NCBI GenBank assembly: GCA_034401795.1
Contig: CM067373.1
Coordinates: forward strand, 36,367,443 to 36,431,442
Reading direction: 5' to 3'
Source of the DNA: Chaetoderma sp. LZ-2023a
Taxonomy: Eukaryota; Mollusca; Caudofoveata; Chaetodermatida; Chaetodermatidae
DNA length: 64,000 nucleotides
Part shown: one piece after another, positions 11,320 to 23,577 of the stretch
Layout: each line of letters begins with the position of its first letter
Numbering within the stretch: position 1 is the stretch's first letter
Made by a program: the position numbers and the translations under genes
The notes under the pieces: generated by a model
Database searches by the model: none
What the model was told of the DNA's origin: nothing
The model's input: only the letters and a program-made list of their open reading frames with translations

Positions 11320-14300
11320 TTTTTACCGGTCGCATGAGTGACAGATCGGATGACTGCATGAGTGACGGACTGACAGATAGGCCGACAGACCGAACGACTG
11401 ACTCCATGAGTGACAGCTCGGATGACCAACTACCTGTGTGACGGACTGACAGCCTGCATGATTGACAACTCAGAGAGCTGTGTGACTGATGGACTGACGG
11501 ACATGCTGACCGACCAACTACATGAGTAACAAATCAGATGACTGACTAGATGAGTGATGGCCTGACAAACTGCATGAGTGGCATATCTGATGACTGCATG
11601 CGTGACGGGCTGATGGAGAGGCTGACAAGCCGACCAACTGACAGACTACCTTGAAATTACAAATAGATGCGGTATGGATATGGGAGAGGAAAGAGAGGGG
11701 TGACTTATTGACAATTTTTGACCGACCACAAGAGTGACAGATCGGATGACCGACCGACTGCATGAGTGACAGATCGGATGGCCGACTGACTGCATGAGTG
11801 ACAGATCGGATGGCCGACTGACTGCATGAGTGATGGACTGACAGATAGGTTGACAGACCGAATAACTGACTGTATGAGTGACAGATCAGATGACCAACCG
11901 CATGAGTGATGGACTGCATGATTGACAGCTCGGAGAGCTGTGTGACTGACGGACGGACGGTTATGTCGACAGACCAGACAAATGACTGACCGGCTGACCA
12001 ACTGCATGAGTAACAGATCAGATGACTGACTGGATGAGTGATGGACTGACAGACTACACGAGTGACATATCTGATGACTGCATGCGTGACAGACTGATGG
12101 ACAGGCTAACAAACTGACCGAATGAGCGACCAAACGATTGACCGACTTACCGCATGAGTGACAGAGCAGATGACTGACTAACTGCATGAGTGACAGATCG
12201 GATGACCGACTGCATGAGTAATGGATTGCATGAGTGACAGATCAGTTGAATGACGGTCTGCATGAGTTATAGGTCGGATGACTGACTGCATGAGTGATGG
12301 ACTGATGGGATGCATGAGTGGCAGAGCGGATGACTGCATGAGTGACAGACAGGCCAATCAACCGAATGACAGACTGCATGAGTGACAGATCGGATAACCA
12401 ACTGCCGGACTGCATGAGTGACAGCTCAGAAAGCTGTATGAGCGATGGACTGACGAACAGGCCGACTGACTGCATGAGCGATAGATCGGATGAGTGACTG
12501 ACTGCATGAGTGAAAGATCAGATGACCGACTGCATGAGTGACGGACTGACAGACTGCATGACAGACCGTTCTGATGATTGCATGAGTGACGGATTGATGG
12601 ACAGGCCAACCAACCGACTGAATGACCGATCAACCGACTGCATGAGTGACAGTGCAGATGACCGACTGACTGCATGAGTGACAGATCGGATGACCGACTG
12701 TATGCGTGATGGATTGCATAAGTGACAGATCGGTTGAATGACAGACATGATGAATGGCCAACTGACCGATCGACTGACTGCATGAGATGAGTGACAGATC
12801 GAATGACCGACCGACTGCATGAGTGACAGATCGGATGAGCAAGTGCATGACTGACAAACTGATGGACTGCATTAGTGATAGATCGTATAACTGCATAAGT
12901 GACAGACTGGCGGACAGGCAGATTGACCGACTGCATGAGTGACAGATCGACCTACTGACTGCATGCATGACGGACTGACTGACCACATGAGCGACCAACC
13001 TACCAACTATATGAGTGACCAACTGGATGACTGCATCATGGTGGGCTGTATGAGTGACGGACTGATGGGCAGGGTGACGGACCAAACCGCCCACCCACCG
13101 ACTGACAAACCCACTTACTGACCAACTGAGTGACCAACCGACCGACTGGCCACCCGAGCAACTGCATGAGTGACAGACTACATGAGTGACAGATCGGATG
13201 TCTGCATGAATGACAGATCAGATGACGGCATGAGTGATAGATCGGATGACTGCATGGGCGACAGACTGACGGAATGTATGAGCGACATATCGGATGCTTG
13301 CATGAGTGGCAGATAGGATCACTGCATGGGTGATAGACTGACAGATTGCATGAGTGACATATCGGATGACTGCATGAGTGACAGATCGGATCACTGCATG
13401 AGTGACAGATCAGATGACTGCATGAGTGACAGATCAGATGAATGCACGAGTGACAGACTGGCGGACTGCATGGGTGCTATATCGCATGACTGCCTGAGTG
13501 ACAGATAGGATGACTGAATGCGTGATAGACCGAATGACTGACTGAATGAGTGAGAGCTCGGATAGCTGTATGACAGGCGGACAGACCAACTGACTGACCG
13601 ACCGACCAACTGCATGAGTAACAGATGAGATGACCGACTGCATGAGTGACAGATCGGAGGACTGCATGAGTGACGGACATCCTGAGAGACCAAACCACCA
13701 GCCCATGGAGTGGCCAACCCACTGAGCAACCGACCATGAGTGACAGATCGGATGAGTGATGGACGTCTCGAATGACTAGATGACAAACCTGCAGACTACC
13801 CGCCCGACCAACCGCATGGGTGACCAACTGCATGAGTGACAGATTGGGTGACTGCCTGAGTGACAGATCATATGGACTGCATGACATATCGGATAACTGC
13901 ATGAGTGACAGATAGGATGACTGCATGAGCGACAGACTGGTGGACTGCATGAGTGACAGATAGGATGACTGCATGAGTGACATACTGGTTGGCTGCATGA
14001 GTGACAGACAGGATGACTGCATGAGTGACAGATAGGATGACTGCATGAGCGACAGACTGGTGGACTGCATGAGTGACATAGGATGACTGCATGAGTGACA
14101 GACTGATTGGCTGCATGAGTGACAGATAGGATGACTGCATGAGTGACAGATCGGATGACTGCATGAGTGACGGACTGTCCGAATGCATGAGTGACATATC
14201 GGATGACTGCATGAGGGACAGATATGATGAATGCATGGGTGACAGACTGATGGACTGCATGAGTGACATATCGAATGACCACATAAGCGACAGATAGGAT

Positions 14301-14790
14301 GACTACATGAGTGCCAAACTGGTGGACTGCATGAGTGACAGATAGGATGACTGCATACGCGACGGACTGACAGACCAAACCACTCACCCACCGATTGACC
14401 AATCCACTAACCGACCGACTGACTGACTGCATGAGTGACAGATCGAATGACTGCATGAGTGACAGATCGGATAACTGCATGAGTGACAGATCGGATGACT
14501 GCATGAGTGACAGATCAGATGACTGCATGAGTGTCAGATCAGATAACTGCATGAGTGACAGATCGGATGACTGCATGAGTGACAGATCAGATGACTGCAT
14601 GAGTGACAGACTGACGGACTGCATGAGTGACAGATCGGATGACTGCATGAGGAATAGAGACTGACAGTCTAGACTGCATGGGTGACAGATCAGATGACTG
14701 CATGAATGACAGGTCAGATGAATGCATGAGTGGTGGACAGACAGACAGGCTGACAGACCGAACCATGCACCCACCGATTGACCTACACAC
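11320..14790 (+). repeat. 3.4 kb minisatellite of 24-bp units, degenerate to the left
   Basis: The core unit GACTGCATGAGTGACAGATC+GGAT repeats, most regularly at 13330-14680, and is mixed with GACTGACCGACC-type runs on the left. Since 24 is a multiple of 3 and the unit contains no stop in several frames, long apparent ORFs arise (minus 14774-13776 and 14391-13477, plus 14395-14664 with the octad DCMSDRSD). They lack complexity and start context. The array lies in intron 7. Confidence 0.9.
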
Positions 14791-14799
14791 TGACAAACC

Positions 14800-15560
14800 G
14801 ACTGCGTGGATGGCTGACTTAGCTACGAATGAAGTTGTAAGACTCGTGTATGCGTATCCTACACGCAAAACGTGAATAGACGACCTATATCCTACATTTT
14901 CTATGCCCAATGCATAGAATAGGGCTATGGAACTGGTGTAAGTGTGTACAATATCACGTAAAATTGCTGAAATCGCCTGGACTTTAAAACAATCCGCCAG
15001 CGTATTATAATTGTACCATAATAACAAGTAGCGCACAATATGGCGAATTGGCACACGAGCGAACGCCCTTTGATGGGATTGTTTTCCGCTTCCAATCGCG
15101 TAAATATTGTTGAATTTTCTTATTCTAGTGCACAAATATCTTCATATGATTCAATATCACGCTGTCACCAAAAAGTTGATATATGAGAACACACTAACAC
15201 ACGCGAGTAGGAGAAGAAAAATATGTAGTGTAACATTCGCAAACTCGTCGCTGTCACGAGAGATTAGTTTACGGGTTGTGACCTACTTGCGACTGGGGAA
15301 GCCCTTCTTCTTATTGAATGGCTGTTCCACCATTTCACGAGGCACAACCTACACATTTTAAATAAAACTCATCCACGTTGCCTAGTTTTTCTGCACAATT
15401 CAATTTCAATGATAGGGCGCTCTACATGGAAAATCAGTTCATATTCCATTAGATTGCATACAAATATGCTATATACGCCTGGAATATTGTAAGTTTGCTA
15501 TTATTTTTCATTTAAGACTACTTGGTGTGACATAGTACCTTTAAGGAATATTATAACGCC
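14800..15560. other. Intronic sequence, nothing recognised
   Basis: Mixed-composition sequence with short open stretches on both strands. I see no splice-bounded exon, no RNA gene and no internal repeat. Confidence 0.4.
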
Positions 15561-15569
15561 TCTTCTTAT

Positions 15570-16680
15570 AAAACCATTAAATGTCTGGTGCTGATCCGAT
15601 AAAAACTCTAGGTGTAGCTGCAGTTCAAAAATCCATAGCTGAACTTCGATAGGTTTACATTGGGCATGGAAAAGACGATTTCCTGAAAACTGATAGCATT
15701 ACCCACTAAAAGGTCACCTTAACCATAAAAATTGGAAATCTTGACCTTCAAATGACCTTAATCACAAGGGAGTAATTAAAATTGTCATTAGAATTTCTTT
15801 AAGTCTCTCAATCTTCTAAAATCTGACCATGTTTGAAGAGAATCAGAATAAAACTCTATGGGTAAATGCAGTTTAAATAATGCTCCCATAGGTTATGATT
15901 GAGTGAGGAAATGGATTCATGAATTGAGGTCCAATGTAAAATATATTTCAGCCCAGAGAACGCATGATCTGACAAGCAGTGATTACTAATGTGGATATGT
16001 GGCACGAAAACGCCGATTTCTCGAAACCTATTGGATGGACCTTCTTCAGGAAATCAAGTTTATATAGGCCCTATAAGATAACCAAGTTTCAAGTCGATCG
16101 GAGCAAAACACATTTCAGCAGCCATTTTGAATTTCTTTTCACGGTTTCGCATCCCGAGTTCATTTCTGCCAAAAATGAAAGTTGATATTTTTGACCAAAA
16201 TGTGCCACCTGTGCCCATTTTGAAAGATATTTTTTGTTTAAAACCCCCATCTTCAATGGTAACATCCTAACCAAGTATGGTACTTATCCGATCAAAATTC
16301 TAAGTGTTGTCGCAGTTCAAAGACCAATCCTGAAAATCCCCATTCATTCCCTATAGGGCCATCTTTTATGCATTGGGGTAAAAGGTCGTCACCTTTTAGG
16401 TGGGCCAACATCTTTAGGACTCCAGGGGTAACATCCTACCCAAGTATGGTAGTGATCCGATCAAAACTCTAGGTGTTGTCAAATGTCAAAGATCAAAACT
16501 AAAATTCTCATACATTTCCTATGGGAAATTTTTGCCCACTCAAAAGTGGGTAGCTGGAAAATATTGGGCAAATCCAAATTCTCTTGAATAGCACACTTCT
16601 CCTCCACTGGTCGTAGAAGTTCAACAAGTTTGGGGCTGATCAAATGAAAACTGTAGGAGGAGATGCATGCCAAACTTTTT
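15570..16680 (+). repeat. Dispersed repeat with three ~190-bp related blocks
   Basis: The block GTGCTGATCCGATAAAAACT..AGGTGTAGCTGCAGTTCAA (15585) recurs as ..TCCGATCAAAATTCTAAGTG TTGTCGCAGTTCAAAG (16290) and TGATCCGATCAAAACTCTAG GTGTTGTC (16455), with AACATCCTAMCCAAGTATGG preceding the latter two. A relative is at 60835-61070. A segment 15895-15990 is an inverted relative of 30120-30230. Confidence 0.6.
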
Positions 16681-16802
16681 AACCGAGAGTTAGAAAGAAA
16701 GGAAGATCCTGAAAGATTTTAATAATCGCAGGTTAATAAAATACAGAGTTAATTGAAAAGCAGCTAATTGACATCTGAAATTATCAATATATTTAAACTT
16801 AC

Positions 16803-16963
16803 GTATCTATAGTAACAACTCCAATAATGCCATGAAATTCATCAGCCATCTTATGAGCCAGCTTGATGACCTGTGTTCGACTGGCTGTGTCATAAAACAT
16901 GAGCAGCATATGCATATTGTGTTCTTCATATGGTATAGGATCACTGTTGTCAGGTACAGCATG
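16803..16963 (-). CDS. TXNDC16: TXNDC16-like exon 7
   Basis: 161 bp. Acceptor TCTCTGTGTCAG, donor AC|GTAAGTTT. It encodes 53 codons (HAVPDNSDPIPYEEHNMHML .. LMFYDTASRTQVIKLAHKMA .. DEFHGIIGVVTID) plus two bases of Thr. The strand MHMLLMFYD, the helix, and the strand IIGVVTID are the first beta-alpha-beta of the next thioredoxin-like domain. The usual catalytic CXXC position is replaced by DTAS, so the domain should be redox-inactive. Confidence 0.85.
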
Positions 16964-17302
16964 CTGACACAGAGAAATACACACAACAATTACATGTAAC
17001 TTACACACATCATCAGCAGCACAAATTAACATAATAATAGAGAATTAAAATATTCACATACACATATGCTCACGCACAAGCATGTACACATACAAACAAA
17101 CACGCACGCACGCACAGAGTAGCTAGCAAAACCAACAATCTTTCTGCAACCGCTTCATGCACAATTATTTCATCCGGTATTATTACACACTCACACCTCA
17201 CCAGTGTTATTATCATTATCATGGCATCCACAGCTATCACCTTGAACGAGGTCATCAGAGGGAAAGAAAGAAATAAGTGTGAAAAGTACAATAGACACTC
17301 AC

Positions 17303-17453
17303 CACTCTTGGCAAAGAAAGTGATCTGATAAATCTGAGCAGTGATGGTAAGTCCAGTGCATCCACGTATTTTGTTACCGGACATTTAGACTCAGATGGCT
17401 TAGTTTGCTTGCACTGAAGGAGCCATATAGCAACATTAACATCATCTGCCACC
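17303..17453 (-). CDS. TXNDC16: TXNDC16-like exon 6
   Basis: 151 bp. Acceptor TTAATGATGCAG, donor GTG|GTGAGTGTC. One base completes Gly, then 50 codons follow (VADDVNVAIWLLQCKQTKPS .. then ..YVDALDLPSLLRFIRSLSLP-RV), ending in phase 0. LPSLLRFIRSLSLPRV fits the closing helix of a thioredoxin-like domain (compare vertebrate ..IHLFIKTMKAPLLTEV). Only 339 bp of intron separate it from the next exon, the one compact interval in the gene here. Confidence 0.82.
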
Positions 17454-17660
17454 CTGCATCATTAACAGACATTTTTACTGTCAGCATCAATTAACAGAAA
17501 ACTTAACTAAAGAACAAGTACGTGCATGCTATAATTGCGGCATAGGAGGGGAAGGGGGGGGCTTTGCCAAAAATGTGACCAACCGTCAGACTGTTTCCCA
17601 AAGAAAAACATGCAAAACACACATGAACAAAATTATTGCATTACCATCAATGTTTATTAT

Positions 17661-17874
17661 CCCTTTAACCATTTCCTGGTGAATATGGCCAAAACGGGAC
17701 TCTACAGTAATCTTGAGGAATGTCCATTTGCAGGCCAAGAGATTAATTTTGAAAATGTTATCGAGCCACTCATTCCAGTGGCAAATCTTCAAAAACAGTC
17801 TTCTCTTGGCCTGTAAATGGACATTCAGTAGGCAAATATTTTGATTTCCATGACCAAATTTAGTCATTAAAGTG
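17661..17874 (-). mobile_element. H2 palindromic element
   Basis: Ends CCCTTTAACC and ATTAAAGTG. TTAT and TTAG flank where TTAA is expected, so both target copies carry one change. Hairpin arms: AATGTCCATTTGCAGGCCAA / TTGGCCTGTAAATGGACATT. It lies about 200 bp upstream of exon 6. Confidence 0.65.
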
Positions 17875-17878
17875 TTAG

Positions 17879-18060
17879 TAGCCAAACTCGCTCAAAACTG
17901 GCCTTTGCAGTAGTCTTGATAAATGTCCATTTGCAGGTCACGGCAAGACTATTTTTGAAAAGTTACCACTGGAATGACTGGCTCAATATGAGAACCAGTC
18001 ATTCCAATGGCAAAGGACATTGATAAAACAAAATGTTTATTTTCTTGACCAGCGTTGTCA
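17879..18060 (-). mobile_element. H2 element, truncated, adjacent to the previous one
   Basis: AAACTGGCCTTTGCAGTAGT..AATGTCCATTTGCAGGTCA, then TGGAATGACTGGCTCAATAT GAGAACCAGTCATTCCAATG. The outer right arm is missing. Two H2 copies head to tail suggest an insertion next to, or duplication from, an earlier copy. Confidence 0.55.
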
Positions 18061-18376
18061 CTCTGCTAATAATAACAACAACAACCTGATTCAAGTGCGT
18101 TAGCTTTTAAGACTAAGCCTATTCAACTTCGACACATATATGTGCTTGATCAGACCCAGTTATGCTTACAACTGTGAAGCTTTTTCCAAAACACAAGCAT
18201 GGAGGTGGGTAACAAACTAATGCACCATTTCAAACTTGGAAATATTAGATTAATATGGCCTTAATAAACATTTGATGAATATAATTACCTGAAAACTTGG
18301 AGCAGAGTAAAATAGTGATTACGGGAAAAAATGCCTTTATGGATATAGAAAAATAAAGCTAGGTAGATTTGCAGAA

Positions 18377-18518
18377 CAAGAGACCCAAGGGCCTTAGTGC
18401 TCACCTGGACAATTAGTATTTGAACCAAAAGTATTTGAACACATAATTCTTTAAATTCAGCAGTAACAATACATAATATACAAAATGTGAATTCAGTACA
18501 AATGATATATCTTATGTA
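18377..18518 (+). mobile_element. Start of a 'CAAGAGGCCC' family element
   Basis: Begins ACAAGAGACCCAAGGGCCTT AGTGCTCACCTGGACAATTA GTATTTGAACC, the same opening as 54887 and 43361. The family's closing motif (CAGGCCAGGTGAGCTAA) appears at about 18743-18760. Confidence 0.5.
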
Positions 18519-19102
18519 CCTGTATTCCTCCTATTAGAGGCCTATGCCTTAATAGAAGCCTACCCCCAAACTCAGCAATGTCAGTCTCTAGCTTTAGCAC
18601 TTTGAAAACGGGAAAACACCCTAATACGAGCCTACCCATCAAACTCGGCATCTTGGTCTGATAAACTTTTACCAAATATTGACATTTTATAATAATTTGT
18701 CATTTATTATTTCAAAATTTGTCATAAAATTTGAAATCCAGTCAGGCCAGGTGAGCTAAAAACAAACTAGAATAGCATGAAAATAGAAAACATTTCACAT
18801 TAGAGATTATTTCGGTACCTATACTTAGTCTGCTACACGCATGTGCTGGTTTTCTGATGTAAACAGATGATCGTGTGAGGAACTCGTGACTCGGTACCTA
18901 TACTTAGTCTGCTACACGCATGTGCTGGTTTTCTGATGTAAATAGATGATCGTGTGAGGAACTCGTGACTCGGGACCTATACTTAGTCTGCTACACGCAT
19001 GTGCTGGTTTTCTGATGTAAACAGATGATCGTGTGAGGAACTCGTGACTCGGTACCTATACTTAGTCTGCTACACACATGTACTGGTTTTCTGATGTAAA
19101 TA

Positions 19103-20746
19103 TACACCTGTGCAAAAGTTAAGCACCACCCTATTTTTACGCACATGCGAGGGTATATTCATGTGCTATGAAGAAAGCAATAGCATAAACATTTATGTAC
19201 CCATCCATCTTAGTGCAAGAGGTAGTAATGCAACTAGAGGACTGCTGATTATGATGGTGGGGAAACACTGTATGTTTTTGTTTGAACTTGAAAACGAGGC
19301 CTGACACAACTGACAACTATTGCCCTACAGTTGACACACGTGGCTAGATTGTCATTAATGGTGTCTGAAAACGAAGTTTAACATATGTGCACGAGTTTGA
19401 GACTGTCATTATTAATACCGGGTATATCCACCTTGTGCCTGGATGACGGCCTGGACACGACGTCTCATGCTGGTCACCAACCGACTGATACGCCATTGTG
19501 GTATTCGTTGCCATTCAAGATGGAGTGCGTCTGTTAATTCCTGTAGGTTCTGCACAGGAGGATCCCTCCTTCTCACCATGTTTCCCAGAATGTCCCAGAT
19601 ATGCTCAATAGGGTTCATGTCAGGGCTCCTTGCTGGCCATGGTAGGGTTTCGATGGCATTCTGGCGGAGGTATTCATGCACAGCTCTAGCACGATGTGGT
19701 CGGGCGTTGTCATCCATGAATATAGGGTGGGTTCCAGGTGCATGATTTACAAAATGAGGGACCACAACTCTATCCAGTATGGAATCTTGATATCTTTGTC
19801 CATTTAGTGTTCCAGGTACAGTCAACAGATCCAGCTTACAATCAAATGAGATGCACCCCCATATCATAACGGAACCTCCACCAAATGGAACTTCTTCCAT
19901 GATGTTACGTTGGTCGTACGCCGAGCGTCTGGACCTCCATACACGAGTTCGACCATCTGTGGCATGAAGCAGGAACCGACTTTCATCGGACCAGTGTACC
20001 CGTCTCCAGGATCTCATGTTCCAGTGTCTTCTTTCGTTGCACCACCTCAGACGCTCCTCTTTGTGGTGTGCAGTGAGGAGAGGACGTCTGACAGGTCTCC
20101 TAGCTTTCATGCCAGCAGCATAGTCTCCTTTTGACGGTAGACATTGACACTCTATTGCGCGTTTCCCATTGCTGGCTGAGCACTCTGCTGTTGGTGAATG
20201 GAGATCTCCTAACAAGGCGTACTAGGGCTCGATCATCACGGGCAGTAGTCTTCTTCGGTCTTCCAGATCTAGGCCTGTCCTTCACCTCGTTAGTTTGCCC
20301 ATGTTTTGCAATCAAACGACTGATTACAGTATGGTTAATGTTCAGCTGTCTGCCAATCTCTCTGCATGACATACCAGTGGTATGCATGCCTATGATTTGC
20401 CATTTCACACGATCACTTAACCTTCGTCTTGCCATAGCGGTTCACAATCAAGAGCTAATTCTCTCTGTACAAATAAACCACGGTCATGAACACAAAATTC
20501 CTAATCTTGTCGCCTAAATCTGTATGTAATGTTCTACACCTCAAACTGGACTTTTACATAACTGAACACGTGTGCTGTTTCCCGCCACGCACGGACATCA
20601 AGCGGCGTGAAGTCATGCATGCATGTGCATTTCGTACTTGGAATTATGTCAGCTAATGCGGGGACAAAAAGTATGGCAGCCTAGTTGTACCATCATGTTT
20701 CTACGTTCTATTGTTTTTGCTGGTGCTTAACTTTTGCACAGGTGTA
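19103..20746 (-). mobile_element. Tc1-type transposon copy 1, 1644 bp
   Basis: Terminal inverted repeats of 26 bp start TACACCTGTGCAAAAGTTAA. A TA duplication flanks at 19101-19102 and 20747-20748, and removing the element restores an intact satellite unit (GTAAATAGATGATCG). It encodes one frameshifted DD34E transposase on the minus strand. Confidence 0.95.
19412..20435 (-). pseudogene. Tc1 transposase, one frameshift (copy 1)
   Basis: The N-terminal frame (20435-20100, 111 aa) has two helix-turn-helix-like segments (LSDRVKWQIIG..MSCREIGRQL) and the linker motif RSGRPKKT. The C-terminal frame (20215-19412, 267 aa) holds the DDE domain: WSDES, MDDNARPH and NPIEHIWD, with 34 residues between the second Asp and the Glu (DD34E). 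The two frames overlap. Homology passes from one to the other near 20120-20125 (STVKRRL to YAAGMKARRP), so a small indel has broken a gene of about 340 codons. The protein would cut and join at TA sites. As written it should be inactive. Confidence 0.92.
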
Positions 20747-21933
20747 TAGATGATCGTGTGAGGAACTTGTGACTCGGTACCTATACTTAGTCTGCTACAC
20801 GCATGTACTGGTTTTCTGATGTAAACAGATGATCGTGTGAGGAAATCGTGACTCGGTACCTATACTTAGTCTGCTACACGCATGTGCTGGTTTTCTGATG
20901 TAAACAGATGATCGTGTGAGGAACTCGTGACTTGGTACCTATACTTAGTCTGCTACACGCATGTGCTGGTTTTCTGATGTAAATAGATGATCGTGTGAGG
21001 AACTCGTGACTCGGTACCTATACTTAGTCTGCTACACGCATGTGCTGGTTTTCTGATGTAAATAGATGATCGTGTGAGGAACTCGTGACTCGGTACCTAT
21101 ACTTAGTCTGCTACACACATGTGCTGGTTTTCTGATGTAAACAGATGATCGTATGAGGAACTCGTGACTCAGTACCTATACTTAGTCTGCTACACGCATG
21201 TGCTGGTTTTCTGATGTAAATAGATGATCGTGTGAGGAACTCGTGACTCGGTACCTATACTTAGTCTGCTACACGCATGTGCTGGTTTTCTGATGTAAAT
21301 AGATGATCGTGTGAGGAACTTGTGACTCGGTACCTATACTTAGTCTGCTACACGCATGTGCTGGTTTTCTGATGTAAACAGATGATCATGTGAGGAACTC
21401 GTGACTCGGTACCTATACTTAGTCTGCTACTCTCATGTGCTGGTTTTCTGATGTAAACAGATGATCATGTGAGGAACTTGTGACTCGGTACCTATACTTA
21501 GTCTGCTACACGCATGTGCTGGTTTTCTGATGTAAATAGATGATCATGTGAGGAACTCGTGACTCGGTACCTATACTTAGTCTGCTACACGCATGTGCTG
21601 GTTTTCTGATGTAAACTGATGATCGTGTGAGGAACTCGTGACTCGGTACCTATACTTAGTCTGCTACACGCATGTGCTGGTTTTCTGATGTAAATAGATG
21701 ATCGTGTGAGGAACTCGTGACTCGGTACCTATACTTAGTCTGCTACACGCATGTGCTGGTTTTCTGATGTAAATAGATGATCGTGTGAGGAACTCGTGAC
21801 TCGGGACCTATACTTAGTCTGCTACACGCATGTGCTGGTTTTCTGATGTAAACAGATGATCGTGTGAGGAACTCGTGACTCGGTACCTATACTTAGTCTG
21901 CTACACACATGTACTGGTTTTCTGATGTAAATA

Positions 21934-23577
21934 TACACCTGTGCAAAAGTTAAGCACCACCCTATTTTTACGCACATGCGAGGGTATATTCATGTGCTAT
22001 GAAGAAAGCAATAGCATAAACATTTATGTACCCATCCATCTTAGTGCAAGAGGTAGTAATGCAACTAGAGGACTGCTGATTATGATGGTGGGGAAACACT
22101 GTATGTTTTTGTTTGAACTTGAAAACGAGGCCTGACACAACTGACAACTATTGCCCTACAGTTGACACACGTGGCTAGATTGTCATTAATGGTGTCTGAA
22201 AACGAAGTTTAACATATGTGCACGAGTTTGAGACTGTCATTATTAATACCGGGTATATCCACCTTGTGCCTGGATGACGGCCTGGACACGACGTCTCATG
22301 CTGGTCACCAACCGACTGATACGCCATTGTGGTATTCGTTGCCATTCAAGATGGAGTGCGTCTGTTAATTCCTGTAGGTTCTGCACAGGAGGATCCCTCC
22401 TTCTCACCATGTTTCCCAGAATGTCCCAGATATGCTCAATAGGGTTCATGTCAGGGCTCCTTGCTGGCCATGGTAGGGTTTCGATGGCATTCTGGCGGAG
22501 GTATTCATGCACAGCTCTAGCACGATGTGGTCGGGCGTTGTCATCCATGAATATAGGGTGGGTTCCAGGTGCATGATTTACAAAATGAGGGACCACAACT
22601 CTATCCAGTATGGAATCTTGATATCTTTGTCCATTTAGTGTTCCAGGTACAGTCAACAGATCCAGCTTACAATCAAATGAGATGCACCCCCATATCATAA
22701 CGGAACCTCCACCAAATGGAACTTCTTCCATGATGTTACGTTGGTCGTACGCCGAGCGTCTGGACCTCCATACACGAGTTCGACCATCTGTGGCATGAAG
22801 CAGGAACCGACTTTCATCGGACCAGTGTACCCGTCTCCAGGATCTCATGTTCCAGTGTCTTCTTTCGTTGCACCACCTCAGACGCTCCTCTTTGTGGTGT
22901 GCAGTGAGGAGAGGACGTCTGACAGGTCTCCTAGCTTTCATGCCAGCAGCATAGTCTCCTTTTGACGGTAGACATTGACACTCTATTGCGCGTTTCCCAT
23001 TGCTGGCTGAGCACTCTGCTGTTGGTGAATGGAGATCTCCTAACAAGGCGTACTAGGGCTCGATCATCACGGGCAGTAGTCTTCTTCGGTCTTCCAGATC
23101 TAGGCCTGTCCTTCACCTCGTTAGTTTGCCCATGTTTTGCAATCAAACGACTGATTACAGTATGGTTAATGTTCAGCTGTCTGCCAATCTCTCTGCATGA
23201 CATACCAGTGGTATGCATGCCTATGATTTGCCATTTCACACGATCACTTAACCTTCGTCTTGCCATAGCGGTTCACAATCAAGAGCTAATTCTCTCTGTA
23301 CAAATAAACCACGGTCATGAACACAAAATTCCTAATCTTGTCGCCTAAATCTGTATGTAATGTTCTACACCTCAAACTGGACTTTTACATAACTGAACAC
23401 GTGTGCTGTTTCCCGCCACGCACGGACATCAAGCGGCGTGAAGTCATGCATGCATGTGCATTTCGTACTTGGAATTATGTCAGCTAATGCGGGGACAAAA
23501 AGTATGGCAGCCTAGTTGTACCATCATGTTTCTACGTTCTATTGTTTTTGCTGGTGCTTAACTTTTGCACAGGTGTA
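21934..23577 (-). mobile_element. Tc1-type transposon copy 2, identical to copy 1
   Basis: All features are displaced by exactly 2831 bp from copy 1, including TIRs, TA flanks and the frameshift. It is in the same satellite register, so it arose by duplication of the region and not by a second insertion. Confidence 0.95.
22243..23266 (-). pseudogene. Tc1 transposase, same frameshift (copy 2)
   Basis: Reading frames 23266-22931 and 23046-22243 give the same proteins as copy 1. The shared frameshift (near 22951-22956) shows that the break preceded the duplication. Confidence 0.92.

Noticed and set aside
13477-14774. Minus-strand ORFs of 304 and 332 codons
   Set aside because: They are translations of the 24-bp minisatellite (repeated 'SLMQSSDL' / 'HSCSHPIC' / 'SVTHAVIR') in different frames; low complexity, no start context, no domain.
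15979-16185. 68-codon plus ORF and its minus counterpart
   Set aside because: Part of a dispersed repeat also found at 60835-61070, where the frame is broken.
19443-20517. Plus-strand ORFs of 100-128 codons inside the Tc1 copy
   Set aside because: Shadows of the minus-strand transposase, which carries the DDE motifs.
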